This document shows positions 47,134 to 55,401 of a stretch of 64,000 nucleotides of DNA, one piece after another. The notes beneath the pieces were generated by a model. The model was not told where the DNA came from. It did not search any database and saw nothing but the letters and a program-made list of their open reading frames with translations. The stretch's first letter is position 1; every line of letters starts with the position of its first letter. Origin of the DNA: Clostridium caldaquaticum (GTDB lineage Bacteria > Bacillota > Clostridia > Clostridiales > Clostridiaceae); the NCBI RefSeq assembly GCF_023806125.1, contig NZ_JAMSKT010000002.1, forward strand, positions 62,001-126,000, given 5' to 3'. The position numbers and the translations under genes are program-made.

Positions 47134-47836
47134 TTTTTATTCCCATCTTTTTTTCATATTCTCTTTCTGCTTGAGGTTTTCTTAAATAAATCGGAGCAGA
47201 AGTATAAAGATCATCATAATTTCCAGAAGAAAGCAGATTTATTCCTAATTCTCCAAGAGAAGAGGCTTTAACTATGTTTAAGTGTGAGGGGGCAAAGTAT
47301 ACTTTATTAAGGCTTTCATTAAGCTTTTCTTTGAATTTTCCTACAGCATCACCAACAAATATGGACGTCTTATTATGCTCTTTAACTATATTTATTAATT
47401 CATCTATATGAAGAGCCATATAGTCAGTTAGCCTATTTATTTTACCATCTTCAAAACAATATAATGCAGTATAAACATTATCTCTAAGGGCATCAATAAT
47501 AGGACAGATTAAACCATGACTATAAGCCATATTGAAAGCAAGAGCATCTAGTGAAGATACAGATACAAAAGGCTTATTAGTTCCCTGGCTTAAGCCTTTT
47601 ACCATGGACATTCCAATTCTAAGCCCTGTAAAAGAACCTGGACCTTTTGAAACTACAAAACCATCAATATCTTTTATTGTGAGTTTTAAACTTTTTAAAA
47701 GATTATCCACCATAGGCATCAATACTACAGAGTGCTGTTTTTTATCATTAAGATTTATCTCGCCCAGAAGTTTTTCATCGCTTAAAACAGCACAGCTAGC
47801 AGACTCAGTTGCAGAATCAATACTTAAAACTATCAT
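47126..47836 (-). CDS. tsaB: t6A synthesis protein TsaB
   Basis: Pseudo-ASKHA partner of TsaD in threonylcarbamoyl transfer to tRNA. The 236-residue protein shows the N-terminal LSIDSATESASCAVL (4-18) and SKGPGSFTGLRIGMS (about 64-78). Its ATG overlaps the tsaE stop (ATGA), and AAGGAGAT precedes it, so the two are translationally coupled. It works with TsaE upstream and TsaD at 53608. Confidence 0.95.
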   Translation of the reverse strand: MIVLSIDSATESASCAVLSDEKLLGEINLNDKKQHSVVLMPMVDNLLKSLKLTIKDIDGFVVSKGPGSFTGLRIGMSMVKGLSQGTNKPFVSVSSLDALAFNMAYSHGLICPIIDALRDNVYTALYCFEDGKINRLTDYMALHIDELINIVKEHNKTSIFVGDAVGKFKEKLNESLNKVYFAPSHLNIVKASSLGELGINLLSSGNYDDLYTSAPIYLRKPQAEREYEKKMGIKNE

Positions 47837-48291
47837 AAACTTATCTCCTTTATATAATCGTATCTGCTTCCTTCTGCTTCAATGTTTATCCTTCTATAGT
47901 TCTCACCGAGTTCAGGAAGCTTGGTTATAGTAATTTTTATATGTTCTTTAGGTATAAGTTCTTCGATGTAATTTGCCCACTCAATTATACTTACTCCATT
48001 AGAGAAAATATACTCATCGAAACCAATAGCGTATATTTCATCTGGGTCATTAATTCTATATACATCAAAATGATAAACTTTTAATCTGCCATCATATTCA
48101 TTTACAATAGTAAAGGTAGGACTTGTTATATAATCGTCAATCTCTAATCCTTGAGCTATTCCTTTAGTAATATGAGTTTTTCCTGAACCTAAATCTCCAA
48201 TTAAACATAATATATCTCCAGGCTTTACTAGTTTACCTAGCTGTTTTCCAATATACATTGTTTTTTCAACACTATCTACAATAAACTCCAT
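47833..48291 (-). CDS. tsaE: t6A synthesis ATPase TsaE
   Basis: A 152-residue P-loop ATPase that resets the TsaB-TsaD complex. Walker A GDLGSGKT is at 32-39; TSPTFTIVNEY (about 57-67) and HFDVYRI with the Walker B-like region (about 73-79) follow. The start at 48291 is behind AGGAGTGA; a longer frame upstream has a hydrophobic stretch not typical of the family. First gene of tsaE-tsaB-rimI. Confidence 0.95.
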   Translation of the reverse strand: MEFIVDSVEKTMYIGKQLGKLVKPGDILCLIGDLGSGKTHITKGIAQGLEIDDYITSPTFTIVNEYDGRLKVYHFDVYRINDPDEIYAIGFDEYIFSNGVSIIEWANYIEELIPKEHIKITITKLPELGENYRRINIEAEGSRYDYIKEISL

Positions 48292-48470
48292 ACTTTCACT
48301 CCTAATAATACAGCTGAACATATATTTTATATTAATACACAAAAGTAAAAAAGGCAATTATAATAATATTATTAACATAGTTGTAACTTTTAATTTGCAT
48401 ATAACGTATCTATTATGTAAAATAATAGTTAATACGACTTATAATGGATGTAAAGCAAGAGGTGAAAAGC

Positions 48471-49400
48471 TTGAAAAGGAAAAGTACAATAATAATTCTC
48501 CTTATTTTTTTATTTGTGTTTACAGGCTGCAGTAAAGTTTCTGAAGTTAAAAGTCAACCAAAAGCAGAGGAAGTTGAGCCTAAGGAAATAATTTTAAATA
48601 TAGTAACTACTAATAAGCTGCTTTATTATATGGTTAAAGATATAATAAAAGACAAGCATAATCTTGAATATATGTTTACAGACAAAAATAAACTATGGAA
48701 TTTCAGCTATACAGATGACAGTATAAATAATATAAGTAAAAAGGACATATTTTTTTATTTAGGAACCGGAATTGAGCCTTGGGCGGAGGATTTTGTTAAT
48801 AATCTTAGCAAAAGCAAGGTTGCACCTTTAAATGTATCCAGAGGTATCAAGCTAGTTTCTTATGAAAAAGAAGTAAAGTATAAGGAAAGTGTAATAAAAG
48901 ATAATCCTTATTTTTGGATGAACATAGATGATTACAAAATAGCAATGTTAAATATTAAAAATGCAATACAAGATAAAGATTCAAAGGATAGAGATTTTTA
49001 TGAGAATAATTTTTCAGAAAGTATAAAAAAAATTGATGATTATCAGGAAAAATTAAAAAAAGTTCTGGAAAAACTAAAAGAATATACTTTTATAGTTGAC
49101 GGAGATGAACTAGATTATTTTACTAAAAATTATGGACTTAAGACTTTAAAGATATATAACTATGGTATAACACTTACTCCAGAATATATTCAAAAAAATT
49201 CTGAAGTGGAATCAAAGTTAATTGATGCTAAAAATATTATATTTTTATACGATGAGGATGAAAAAATAAATGCAAATAAAGTTCTAATTGAAAAATATAA
49301 TATTAAAACTGCAAATATTAGTGTTTATAAAGATGATATGACATATATTGATATGTTAGATAATAATCTTAAAAACTTAGAAAAGTTAATTATACAATAG
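48471..49400 (+). CDS. ZnuA/TroA-like lipoprotein lacking the metal-binding histidines
   Basis: A 309-residue exported lipoprotein: signal MKRKSTIIILLIFLFVF, then the lipobox FTGC with Cys near 20. The rest follows the cluster 9 (ZnuA/TroA) layout: GTGIEPWAEDFVNNL matches G..LE.WA, DNPYFWMNIDDY matches DPHxWLDP, and FIVDGDELDYFTKNYGLK matches the FHDAFGYFAKRYGL region. At every site where the family puts a metal-ligand histidine this protein has another residue; only one histidine remains, near position 60. No transport genes are adjacent. TTG 48471 is preferred (AGAGGTGA before it) over ATG 48444, which has no ribosome site. Confidence 0.75.
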   Translation: MKRKSTIIILLIFLFVFTGCSKVSEVKSQPKAEEVEPKEIILNIVTTNKLLYYMVKDIIKDKHNLEYMFTDKNKLWNFSYTDDSINNISKKDIFFYLGTGIEPWAEDFVNNLSKSKVAPLNVSRGIKLVSYEKEVKYKESVIKDNPYFWMNIDDYKIAMLNIKNAIQDKDSKDRDFYENNFSESIKKIDDYQEKLKKVLEKLKEYTFIVDGDELDYFTKNYGLKTLKIYNYGITLTPEYIQKNSEVESKLIDAKNIIFLYDEDEKINANKVLIEKYNIKTANISVYKDDMTYIDMLDNNLKNLEKLIIQ

Positions 49401-49467
49401 TAAAAGAAGTCAATAAATATTTTTCAGGAAAATTTTGATTGAAAGAATAATTTAGCATTTATGTAAG

Positions 49468-49516
49468 AAAACAGTTAATAAATTGGTTAATGCCAATTTA
49501 TTAACTGTTTTTTAAT
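49468..49516 (+). terminator. Terminator after the ZnuA-like gene
   Basis: A 19-bp perfect stem (49468-49486 with 49493-49511) with a 6-base loop and T-run. Confidence 0.93.
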
Positions 49517-49657
49517 TAATCTTTATAATGATTAATTAATGCTGAAAATTGAATATTTATATAAGAGAGCATATATTTAACAAACAGAAAGAGGTGCATA
49601 AAACTTGGTACAAAAGTAATCAACAAGCATATACTAAAATAAAAAAGGGGTGTAAAT

Positions 49658-50410
49658 ATGTTTAAAATTATAACTATCGATGAGCTTTTAAAAAGACTAG
49701 ATAAATATAATCACAAAGAGCTGCATGTGCATCATACATGGAGACCAAGTCATAAGGATTTTAACGGATCAAATGGTATTCAGCTTCAGCAAAGTATGAG
49801 AGATTATCATGTAAATACTCTTAAATGGGAAGATATTGGACAGCATGTTACATTACTTCCAGATGGTACTTTTGTAACCGGCAGAGATTTTGCAAAAACT
49901 CCTGCCAGTATATCAGGCTATAATACAGGTGCTTTTGCTTGTGAAATGCTGGGGAATTTTGATTCTGGAAATGATGTTTTAAAAGGGGCTCAAAAAGAAA
50001 GCATAATAAAACTTGCAAGATATTTTTATGATAAAGGCAGATATATAAGATTTCACAGGGAAAATTCTTCTAAGACCTGCCCAGGTACTTCAATAGATAA
50101 AAATGCTTTTATGAATGAAGTAAAAAATTTAAATGTAAATCAAATTAATATTAAGGAGGAAGTAAAAGTGAAAAATCTAGTTGTATATGGAAATAATGTT
50201 GATAAAAGGGCAGCAGAATATCTGGCTGATTTTTTAGGGTGTGCAACTTTAGACGGCAACATCCCTTATGATTATAGCAATGTAGAGAATGTATATTGTG
50301 TAGGTGGTGCTCCAAGTTTGCCATGGACAAGTTACGCAAAGAAAATTATTGCTGGTAAAGATAGATATGATACTGTAATTCAAGTATTAAAATTTATAGG
50401 AAAGTTATAA
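49658..50410 (+). CDS. N-acetylmuramoyl-L-alanine amidase, endolysin-like
   Basis: A 250-residue cell-wall hydrolase without signal peptide. The N-terminal amidase_2/PGRP-type domain (1-160) has zinc-site residues in VHHTWRPSH (about 24-32) and FHRENSSKTCPGTSI (about 131-145). The C-terminal domain (about 171-250, KNLVVYGNNVDKRAAEYLAD onward) resembles the wall-binding domain of clostridial phage endolysins such as CTP1L and CD27L. An internal AAGGAGG (50153-50159) with in-frame GTG at 50168 would make that domain alone. No other phage genes are near, so it is a lone gene. Absence of a signal suggests release by lysis, for example of the mother cell. Confidence 0.88.
   Translation: MFKIITIDELLKRLDKYNHKELHVHHTWRPSHKDFNGSNGIQLQQSMRDYHVNTLKWEDIGQHVTLLPDGTFVTGRDFAKTPASISGYNTGAFACEMLGNFDSGNDVLKGAQKESIIKLARYFYDKGRYIRFHRENSSKTCPGTSIDKNAFMNEVKNLNVNQINIKEEVKVKNLVVYGNNVDKRAAEYLADFLGCATLDGNIPYDYSNVENVYCVGGAPSLPWTSYAKKIIAGKDRYDTVIQVLKFIGKL
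50153..50170 (+). promoter_or_regulatory. Internal ribosome site and GTG start for a binding-domain-only product
   Basis: AAGGAGG at 50153-50159, eight bases, then GTG at 50168 in the amidase frame; the product would be the last 80 residues (50168-50410). This site is stronger than needed for chance coding sequence. Confidence 0.6.
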
Positions 50411-50460
50411 AAGGATATATTAGTACTCTTTTATTAGAAAAATAATTAATTTTAAAAAAT

Positions 50461-50500
50461 AAAAATGGTTCAAGCATTTAGCCTGAACCATTTTTATTTT
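50461..50500. terminator. Bidirectional terminator between the amidase gene and tRNA-Trp
   Basis: A 12-bp perfect stem (50461-50472 with 50484-50495) with A/T runs on both sides. Confidence 0.9.
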
Positions 50501-50514
50501 TCTTAATATATAAA

Positions 50515-50590
50515 TGGCAGGGGCAACAGGAATCGAACCCGTAACCAACGGTTTTGGAGACCGCTACTCTACCAATTGAGCTATACCCCT
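50515..50590 (-). tRNA. tRNA-Trp (anticodon CCA)
   Basis: On the minus strand the cloverleaf is complete: acceptor AGGGGTA/TGCCCCT, D-arm AGCTCAATTGGTAGAG, anticodon arm with CCA in the loop, T-arm GGGTTCGATTC, and an encoded 3' CCA. The anticodon reads UGG tryptophan codons. Confidence 0.97.
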
Positions 50591-50602
50591 AAGACAAGAA
50601 TT

Positions 50603-50631
50603 ATTATATAACATGAAATTTAAAAAATCAA
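50603..50631 (-). promoter_or_regulatory. Promoter of tRNA-Trp
   Basis: On the minus strand: TTGATT (50626-50631), 17 bases, TATAAT (50603-50608). Confidence 0.75.
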
Positions 50632-50740
50632 CACTTTTTTATAAATAAATTTTAAAAAATATTTCTTCTACAAATTATATTAAGTTTAAAAATAAATTAT
50701 GATACAATATACCTATAGTAGCTTTGAGGAAGTGATAGTT

Positions 50741-51067
50741 TTGAATAGTAATTATGAAGATAATAAATTTAAAGAACAATTAAATAAAATAGACAAGTGT
50801 CAGAAAAATTCTGAAAAATCAGGATATTTTGTTGATGCAGAAAAGGTCTCACCTTTCATGAAAGTTCTTGTGAAGTATCCATTTATAAATCTGCTTCTTG
50901 GGTCAGTAATTTTTGTGTTTACTGGTTTATCAATAATGAGTAGTTATAAAACTGCTAAAGGTATAAAGGAGCTTTTTCTTCCAATTGTTTATAATTTTAT
51001 TCCTTTTGTTATTTCTTTTATATTAATTAAAATTGGTATGAAGGGTTTAAAATATAGAAAAAATTAA
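50741..51067 (+). CDS. Hypothetical membrane protein
   Basis: A 108-residue protein with a hydrophilic N-terminal third (KEQLNKIDKCQKNSEKSG) and two hydrophobic segments (about 47-66 and 78-100). TTG 50741 has GAGGAAGTGAT upstream and is preferred to the ATG at 50699, which has no site. It is 73 bases ahead of the DUF4870 gene. No family recognised. Confidence 0.65.
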   Translation: MNSNYEDNKFKEQLNKIDKCQKNSEKSGYFVDAEKVSPFMKVLVKYPFINLLLGSVIFVFTGLSIMSSYKTAKGIKELFLPIVYNFIPFVISFILIKIGMKGLKYRKN

Positions 51068-51140
51068 ATAAAAAGATATCAAAAATTTATAATACGTGAA
51101 TATGCTAATATAAAGAAATAATATTTATTGGAGGTATATT

Positions 51141-51467
51141 ATGTTAACTACGGAACAAAAATTATTGGCAGTTCTCTGTCATGGAGGAGTTTTTCTTGCT
51201 GCTCCTATACTTATTCCTTTAGTAGTTATGCTAATAACTACAGATGAGTTTGTAAAAACTCAGGCAAAAGAAGCATTAATGTTTCAGATACTGTTAATTA
51301 TAGCAGGTGCAGCTTCTGGAATACTTACAATCTTAATAATTGGTATACTGGGACTTATAGTTGTAGCTCTTGCAGCGGTAATTTTTCCTATAATTGCTAT
51401 AGTAAAAGTACTGAATGGAAATGATTATACTTATCCTATATCAGGGAAATGGGCAAGAGGTATCTAA
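51141..51467 (+). CDS. DUF4870 membrane protein
   Basis: A 108-residue membrane protein of the DUF4870 (Tic20-like) family: TTEQKLLAVLCHGGVFL at 3-19, then membrane segments about 18-32, 48-85, and the family tail NGNDYTYPISGKW (about 93-105). TTGGAGGT precedes the ATG. Function unknown. A terminator follows. Confidence 0.88.
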   Translation: MLTTEQKLLAVLCHGGVFLAAPILIPLVVMLITTDEFVKTQAKEALMFQILLIIAGAASGILTILIIGILGLIVVALAAVIFPIIAIVKVLNGNDYTYPISGKWARGI

Positions 51468-51478
51468 GTTGTAATTTT

Positions 51479-51508
51479 GAGCCAAAATATGTTGGCTCTT
51501 TTTATTTT
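51479..51508 (+). terminator. Terminator after the DUF4870 gene
   Basis: A 7-bp perfect stem (51479-51485 with 51492-51498) with T-run. Confidence 0.82.
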
Positions 51509-51599
51509 TAGATTTTAAAAATATGTGATTAATAAGAAAGGTTATGATAAAATAAAAATAGAATTTAAGCTTTGCTATATTATTCTAGGAGGCTTTACA

Positions 51600-52862
51600 A
51601 TGATTGAGTATGATATAGTAATAATAGGTGGGGGGCCAGCTGGCCTTGCAGCTGCAATAGCAGCAAAGGAAGAAGGAGCAGATAGGGTATTAGTTATTGA
51701 GAGAGAAGAGCAGCTTGGTGGAATGTTAAATCAATGTATACATACTGGTTTTGGCGGCAACACTCTAAAAGAACCTTTAACAGGACCAGAATATGCACAA
51801 AAATTTGTAGATAAAATAAAAGAATTAGAAATTAATTATAAATTAAATACAATGGTTATAGATTTAAATAAAGATAAGATAATAACGGTGGTTAGTGAGG
51901 AAGGTATAACGCAAATTAAAGCTAAGTCCATTATATTGGCTATGGGTTGCAGGGAAAAACCTAGAGGAGCAATAAATATTCCTGGAAGCAAGGCTGCAGG
52001 AATATTTACAGCAGGTGCAGCTCAGAAGTTTGTGAATGTAGAGGGGCATATGCCAGGAAAGCAGATTGTAATTTTAGGCTCAGGTCAAATTGCTCTTGTA
52101 ATGGCTAGAAGAATGACTATTGAGGGCGCAAGTATTAAGGCCGTAGTGGAACTTCTTCCATATGCTATGAGTTCTGAAAAAAATATAGAGGACTGTCTGT
52201 TAGATTTTAATATACCTCTTAAATTGAGCTATACGGTTATTGATATAAAAGGGAAAGACAGAATTGAAGGTGTAATTATTGCCAAAGTTGACGAAAAAAA
52301 TATTCCAATAAGGGGGACAGAGGAATATATAAGCTGCGATACTTTGCTGCTTTCTGTGGGTCTTCTTCCTGAAAATGAGCTTTCAAGAAAAGTAGATATT
52401 AAGATATGTGATAAAACCTGTGGTCCTGAAGTTGATGAAGCTATGCACACAAGTGTAGATGGTATATTTGCTTGTGGTAATGTCTTATATGTTCACGACT
52501 TTGTAGACGATGTTATTGAAGAAAGCTATATGGCTGGAAGAAATGCTGCACTATATATAATGGGAAAGAGATTTAAAGGAAGAAAACTTTCTGTAAATGC
52601 AGGTGAAGGTTTAAGCTATATTATTCCTCAATATATTAGTACAAATAATTGTGACAGCAATATTGATATAAAATTTAGAGTTAATAAAGTATATTTAAAC
52701 TGCTTTATATCTGTATATTTTGATGAAGAGAAGGTGTTAAGCATCAGCAGGGAAAAGCTTATACCAGGAGAAATCGCAAGTTTAGAATTAGTAAGAAGTA
52801 TATTTGAAAAGCACAGCATTTACAATAAAATTACTATTAAAATAGAAGAAACAGAGGTTTAA
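51600..52862 (+). CDS. NAD(P)/FAD-dependent oxidoreductase
   Basis: A 420-residue flavoprotein. The FAD-binding GxGxxG motif is IIGGGPAGLAAAIAA (about 7-21), a second dinucleotide site is ILGSGQIALVMARRM (about 156-170), and DGIFACGNV (about 291-299) is the usual FAD-contact near the end. The build matches the oxidoreductase that in many clostridia accompanies a GlpA-like protein and a DUF1667 protein, but those partners are absent here. The last 70 residues form an extra beta-rich domain. ATG 51600 follows TAGGAGGC. Substrate unknown. Confidence 0.88.
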   Translation: MIEYDIVIIGGGPAGLAAAIAAKEEGADRVLVIEREEQLGGMLNQCIHTGFGGNTLKEPLTGPEYAQKFVDKIKELEINYKLNTMVIDLNKDKIITVVSEEGITQIKAKSIILAMGCREKPRGAINIPGSKAAGIFTAGAAQKFVNVEGHMPGKQIVILGSGQIALVMARRMTIEGASIKAVVELLPYAMSSEKNIEDCLLDFNIPLKLSYTVIDIKGKDRIEGVIIAKVDEKNIPIRGTEEYISCDTLLLSVGLLPENELSRKVDIKICDKTCGPEVDEAMHTSVDGIFACGNVLYVHDFVDDVIEESYMAGRNAALYIMGKRFKGRKLSVNAGEGLSYIIPQYISTNNCDSNIDIKFRVNKVYLNCFISVYFDEEKVLSISREKLIPGEIASLELVRSIFEKHSIYNKITIKIEETEV

Positions 52863-52878
52863 AATTCCTCTGTTTTCT
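52848..52878. terminator. Bidirectional terminator between the oxidoreductase and RusA-like genes
   Basis: A 9-bp stem (52849-52857 with 52867-52875), overlapping the oxidoreductase stop and followed by a T-rich tail. Confidence 0.8.
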
Positions 52879-52882
52879 ATAT

Positions 52883-53503
52883 TTAAAAAAGTTTTTTAAA
52901 GCAATCTTTACAAATTAAAGTTTTGCCATTATTAGCAGATATGCAGGAGTTTTTATTTATGGTTTTACTGCATATACCACATAATAATGTACTTATTTCA
53001 TTAGAAATATTTTTGTCTTTTTTTATTAGATTTACTTTTTTATTGCTTGGAGGACTATATTCCAAAGGAGTATTAGGTTTTTCTCTTTTTGTTATACTGT
53101 ACTCAATGCAGTAGGAGCTTTCTCCAAACAGCTCTAACTCAAAGCGCGGATTTTCAGAGTCATAAAATTCTTCTATAATTAGTTTCCTAACTTGAGCATC
53201 ATTAACAATAAGACCACTTTTTTCAATACCATCAAATATGCTTTTTGTTATATTATTAGTATCAGGATGTCTTTTCCTGCTTTTATAATATACTTTAAGA
53301 ACTGCAATTACAGATTCACTGATTACAACATGGGGATTTTGCGCTCTTGCTTCGTAAGCTATTTCTTCTTCATAAAGAGCATATCTATCGTGATATTTTC
53401 CGGAATTATAAGGCAGTATTGCTCTGCCTTTAAGATTAAAAAGTTTAAAATTAGATTTTGAAATGGGTGAACCTTTTACTATAATTTTAGCGTAATTATT
53501 CAA
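52883..53503 (-). CDS. RusA-like endonuclease with C-terminal zinc ribbon
   Basis: A 206-residue protein. Its first two-thirds fit the RusA Holliday-junction resolvase fold, with the key acidic stretch RHPDTNNITKSIFDGIEKSG (about 78-97) and VNDAQVRKL (about 99-107) standing for the D...DN.xK..D.L....DD.QV pattern. The C-terminal 30 residues hold a four-cysteine zinc ribbon (CGIC...CKDC), not part of classic RusA. The start is TTG 53503 behind AAAGGAGC. RusA proteins are usually phage-borne; here it sits alone next to tsaD in core DNA. Activity unproven. Confidence 0.83.
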   Translation of the reverse strand: MNNYAKIIVKGSPISKSNFKLFNLKGRAILPYNSGKYHDRYALYEEEIAYEARAQNPHVVISESVIAVLKVYYKSRKRHPDTNNITKSIFDGIEKSGLIVNDAQVRKLIIEEFYDSENPRFELELFGESSYCIEYSITKREKPNTPLEYSPPSNKKVNLIKKDKNISNEISTLLCGICSKTINKNSCISANNGKTLICKDCFKKLF

Positions 53504-53538
53504 AACAACTTGCTCCTTTGCATGCTATTTATCTATAA

Positions 53539-53568
53539 TTGATTATATCATATATTTTTGTGTATAAT
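53539..53568 (+). promoter_or_regulatory. Promoter of tsaD
   Basis: TTGATT (53539-53544), 18-base spacer, TATAAT (53563-53568). Confidence 0.7.
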
Positions 53569-53607
53569 AAAGTTTAGTTAAATTCATAAGATGAAAGGAA
53601 ATAGATT

Positions 53608-54627
53608 ATGAAGAATATAAAAATACTTGCTATAGAAAGCAGTTGTGATGAAACTGCTGCAGCTGTGGTTGTAAATGGAAGAGAAGTATTGTCTAATGTT
53701 ATAGCTTCGCAAATAGATATTCATACTAAATTTGGAGGTGTAGTACCAGAGGTAGCTTCTAGAAAGCATATAGAAGTTATAAGTGCTGTTGTAAAGGAGG
53801 CAATGGATAAGGCTAATATAACTCTTCAGGACATTGATGCGGTAGGGGTTACTTATGGACCAGGACTTGTAGGTGCGCTGCTTGTAGGCATGCAGTATGC
53901 AAAGTCTTTAGCCTATGCTTTAGGAAAGCCTCTTATAGGAGTAAATCATATAGAAGGACATATATGTGCAAATTTTATTGAACATAAGGATTTAATGCCT
54001 CCCTTTATTTGTCTTGTAGTTTCAGGAGGACACAGTTTTATAGTATATATGAAGGACTTTGGCGATTTTGAAGTAATAGGGCAAACAAGAGATGATGCAG
54101 CAGGAGAGGCCTATGATAAGGTTGCAAGAGCTATAGGTCTTGGATATCCAGGTGGACCTAAAATAGATAAATTATCTAAAGAAGGAAATGCTGAAGCAAT
54201 TAAATTTCCAAGGGCTAATTTTCATGAGGAATCTTTAGATTTTTCCTTTAGCGGTTTAAAGTCGGCAGTGTTAAACTATTTAAACAAAATGGAGATGACA
54301 GGGCAGGAGATTAATAGAGCAGATGTAGCAGCTTCCTTTCAGAAGGCGTTAGTGGATGTACTTGTAGATAACGTAATTAAAACTTGTAAAATTAAGGGAG
54401 TAGACAAAATAGCCATTGCAGGAGGAGTAGCTTCTAATTCTACTTTAAGAGAAGCTATGATAAAAGAGGGGGAAAAAAGAGGTATCAAGGTATTGTTTCC
54501 ATCTCCAGTTCTTTGCACTGATAATGCTGCCATGATAGGCAGTGCAGCATATTTTGAATATATAAATGGCAGAACTGCGGATTTAACTTTAAATGCTGTA
54601 CCTAACCTTAAATTAGGAGAAAGGTAA
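53608..54627 (+). CDS. tsaD: tRNA N6-adenosine threonylcarbamoyltransferase TsaD
   Basis: Transfers the threonylcarbamoyl group to A37 of tRNAs, with TsaB and TsaE. The 339-residue ASKHA protein has [12 protein letters not shown] (about 9-20), [11 protein letters not shown] (about 86-96), metal-site HIEGH (114-118) and VSGGHSFI near 141. GAAAGGAAAT precedes the ATG. The other t6A genes lie at 19538 and 47126-48291. Confidence 0.97.
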   Translation: MKNIKILAIESSCDETAAAVVVNGREVLSNVIASQIDIHTKFGGVVPEVASRKHIEVISAVVKEAMDKANITLQDIDAVGVTYGPGLVGALLVGMQYAKSLAYALGKPLIGVNHIEGHICANFIEHKDLMPPFICLVVSGGHSFIVYMKDFGDFEVIGQTRDDAAGEAYDKVARAIGLGYPGGPKIDKLSKEGNAEAIKFPRANFHEESLDFSFSGLKSAVLNYLNKMEMTGQEINRADVAASFQKALVDVLVDNVIKTCKIKGVDKIAIAGGVASNSTLREAMIKEGEKRGIKVLFPSPVLCTDNAAMIGSAAYFEYINGRTADLTLNAVPNLKLGER

Positions 54628-54739
54628 TTTCAAATTTATTAGTACTATTAGAGCAGGATATGCTGGAAGTGTTTAGTTTAAGTTTTGAATAAAAAGTGCT
54701 TAATAATACGTTTAATATTGTTTAGGTTGTTAGATAGTA

Positions 54740-54775
54740 AAAAGGAAGGCATAAGCCTTCCTTTATTATTTTACG
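54740..54775 (+). terminator. Terminator after tsaD
   Basis: A 10-bp perfect stem (54741-54750 with 54755-54764) followed by T-rich sequence. Confidence 0.82.
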
Positions 54776-54802
54776 CTGAATGTAACAATAATATTCCTAA
54801 AT

Positions 54803-54810
54803 CATATAAT
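54803..54810 (+). promoter_or_regulatory. Candidate sigma-E -10 element of cotJABC
   Basis: CATATAAT fits the sigma-E -10 pattern CATANNNT, 37 bases ahead of cotJA; no clear -35 was found. Mother-cell control is expected for this operon. Confidence 0.35.
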
Positions 54811-54846
54811 GGAATTGTGTGATTAATCAACAAGGAGGAAAATTAA

Positions 54847-55098
54847 ATGGCGTATATTCGAAAGCCTGAAAACGAAATATACGATGTAAACTGTATGCCC
54901 ATGATGAATTGTATACCACAGGAGATGGTTATTAGAAATGTAAGATTAGCTGCTGCATATGTTCCTTATCAAAATATGTGCGAGTTATTTAAACCAATAG
55001 AGGCTTTAAGTAAAGGAACTGCTTTTCCTGAGCTTTATAGCCCTTTTGAGCCAAGGGATAAAAAACATAAAGCATACAAATTAGATGAGTGCGATTAA
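54847..55098 (+). CDS. cotJA: Spore coat-associated protein CotJA
   Basis: An 83-residue coat protein recognised by the AAAYVPYQNMCELFKP segment (about 37-52) typical of CotJA, a tyrosine- and cysteine-containing protein of the inner coat. CAAGGAGGA precedes the ATG. First gene of cotJA-cotJB-cotJC, whose products enter the coat together during mother-cell gene expression. Confidence 0.93.
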   Translation: MAYIRKPENEIYDVNCMPMMNCIPQEMVIRNVRLAAAYVPYQNMCELFKPIEALSKGTAFPELYSPFEPRDKKHKAYKLDECD

Positions 55099-55110
55099 GG
55101 AGGTACTGTT

Positions 55111-55383
55111 ATGAAAGATGATATAAATAAAATGGAATTAACAAAGCAAATAGCAGCAGTTCATATGATGCTGGAAGATCTCCAATTATATCTTAATACT
55201 CATCCAACTGATAGAGATGCTTTATCAAAACGTAACTCCTATGCTAAACAGTATAAGATGCTTAAAGAGGAATATGAAAAGTATTTCGGTATGATTTCTC
55301 AAGATGATGCACTAAGCCCATATCCATGGCAATGGATAAATGAACCATGGCCTTGGGAATATGATGCTAACTATAAGCTTTAA
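55111..55383 (+). CDS. cotJB: Spore coat protein CotJB
   Basis: A 90-residue coat protein with the typical ending PWPWEYDANYKL and the QWINEPWPWE tryptophan-rich motif (about 72-81). AAGGAGGT precedes the ATG. It lies 12 bases behind cotJA and 18 ahead of cotJC. Needed with CotJA for CotJC placement in Bacillus. Confidence 0.94.
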   Translation: MKDDINKMELTKQIAAVHMMLEDLQLYLNTHPTDRDALSKRNSYAKQYKMLKEEYEKYFGMISQDDALSPYPWQWINEPWPWEYDANYKL

Positions 55384-55401
55384 GAAAGGGAGAGTTAATA
55401 T

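Noticed and set aside
49658-50410. Prophage remnant around the amidase gene
   Set aside because: No holin, tail, integrase or att-like repeats are visible; neighbours are ordinary chromosomal genes and a tRNA without a flanking duplicate of its 3' end.
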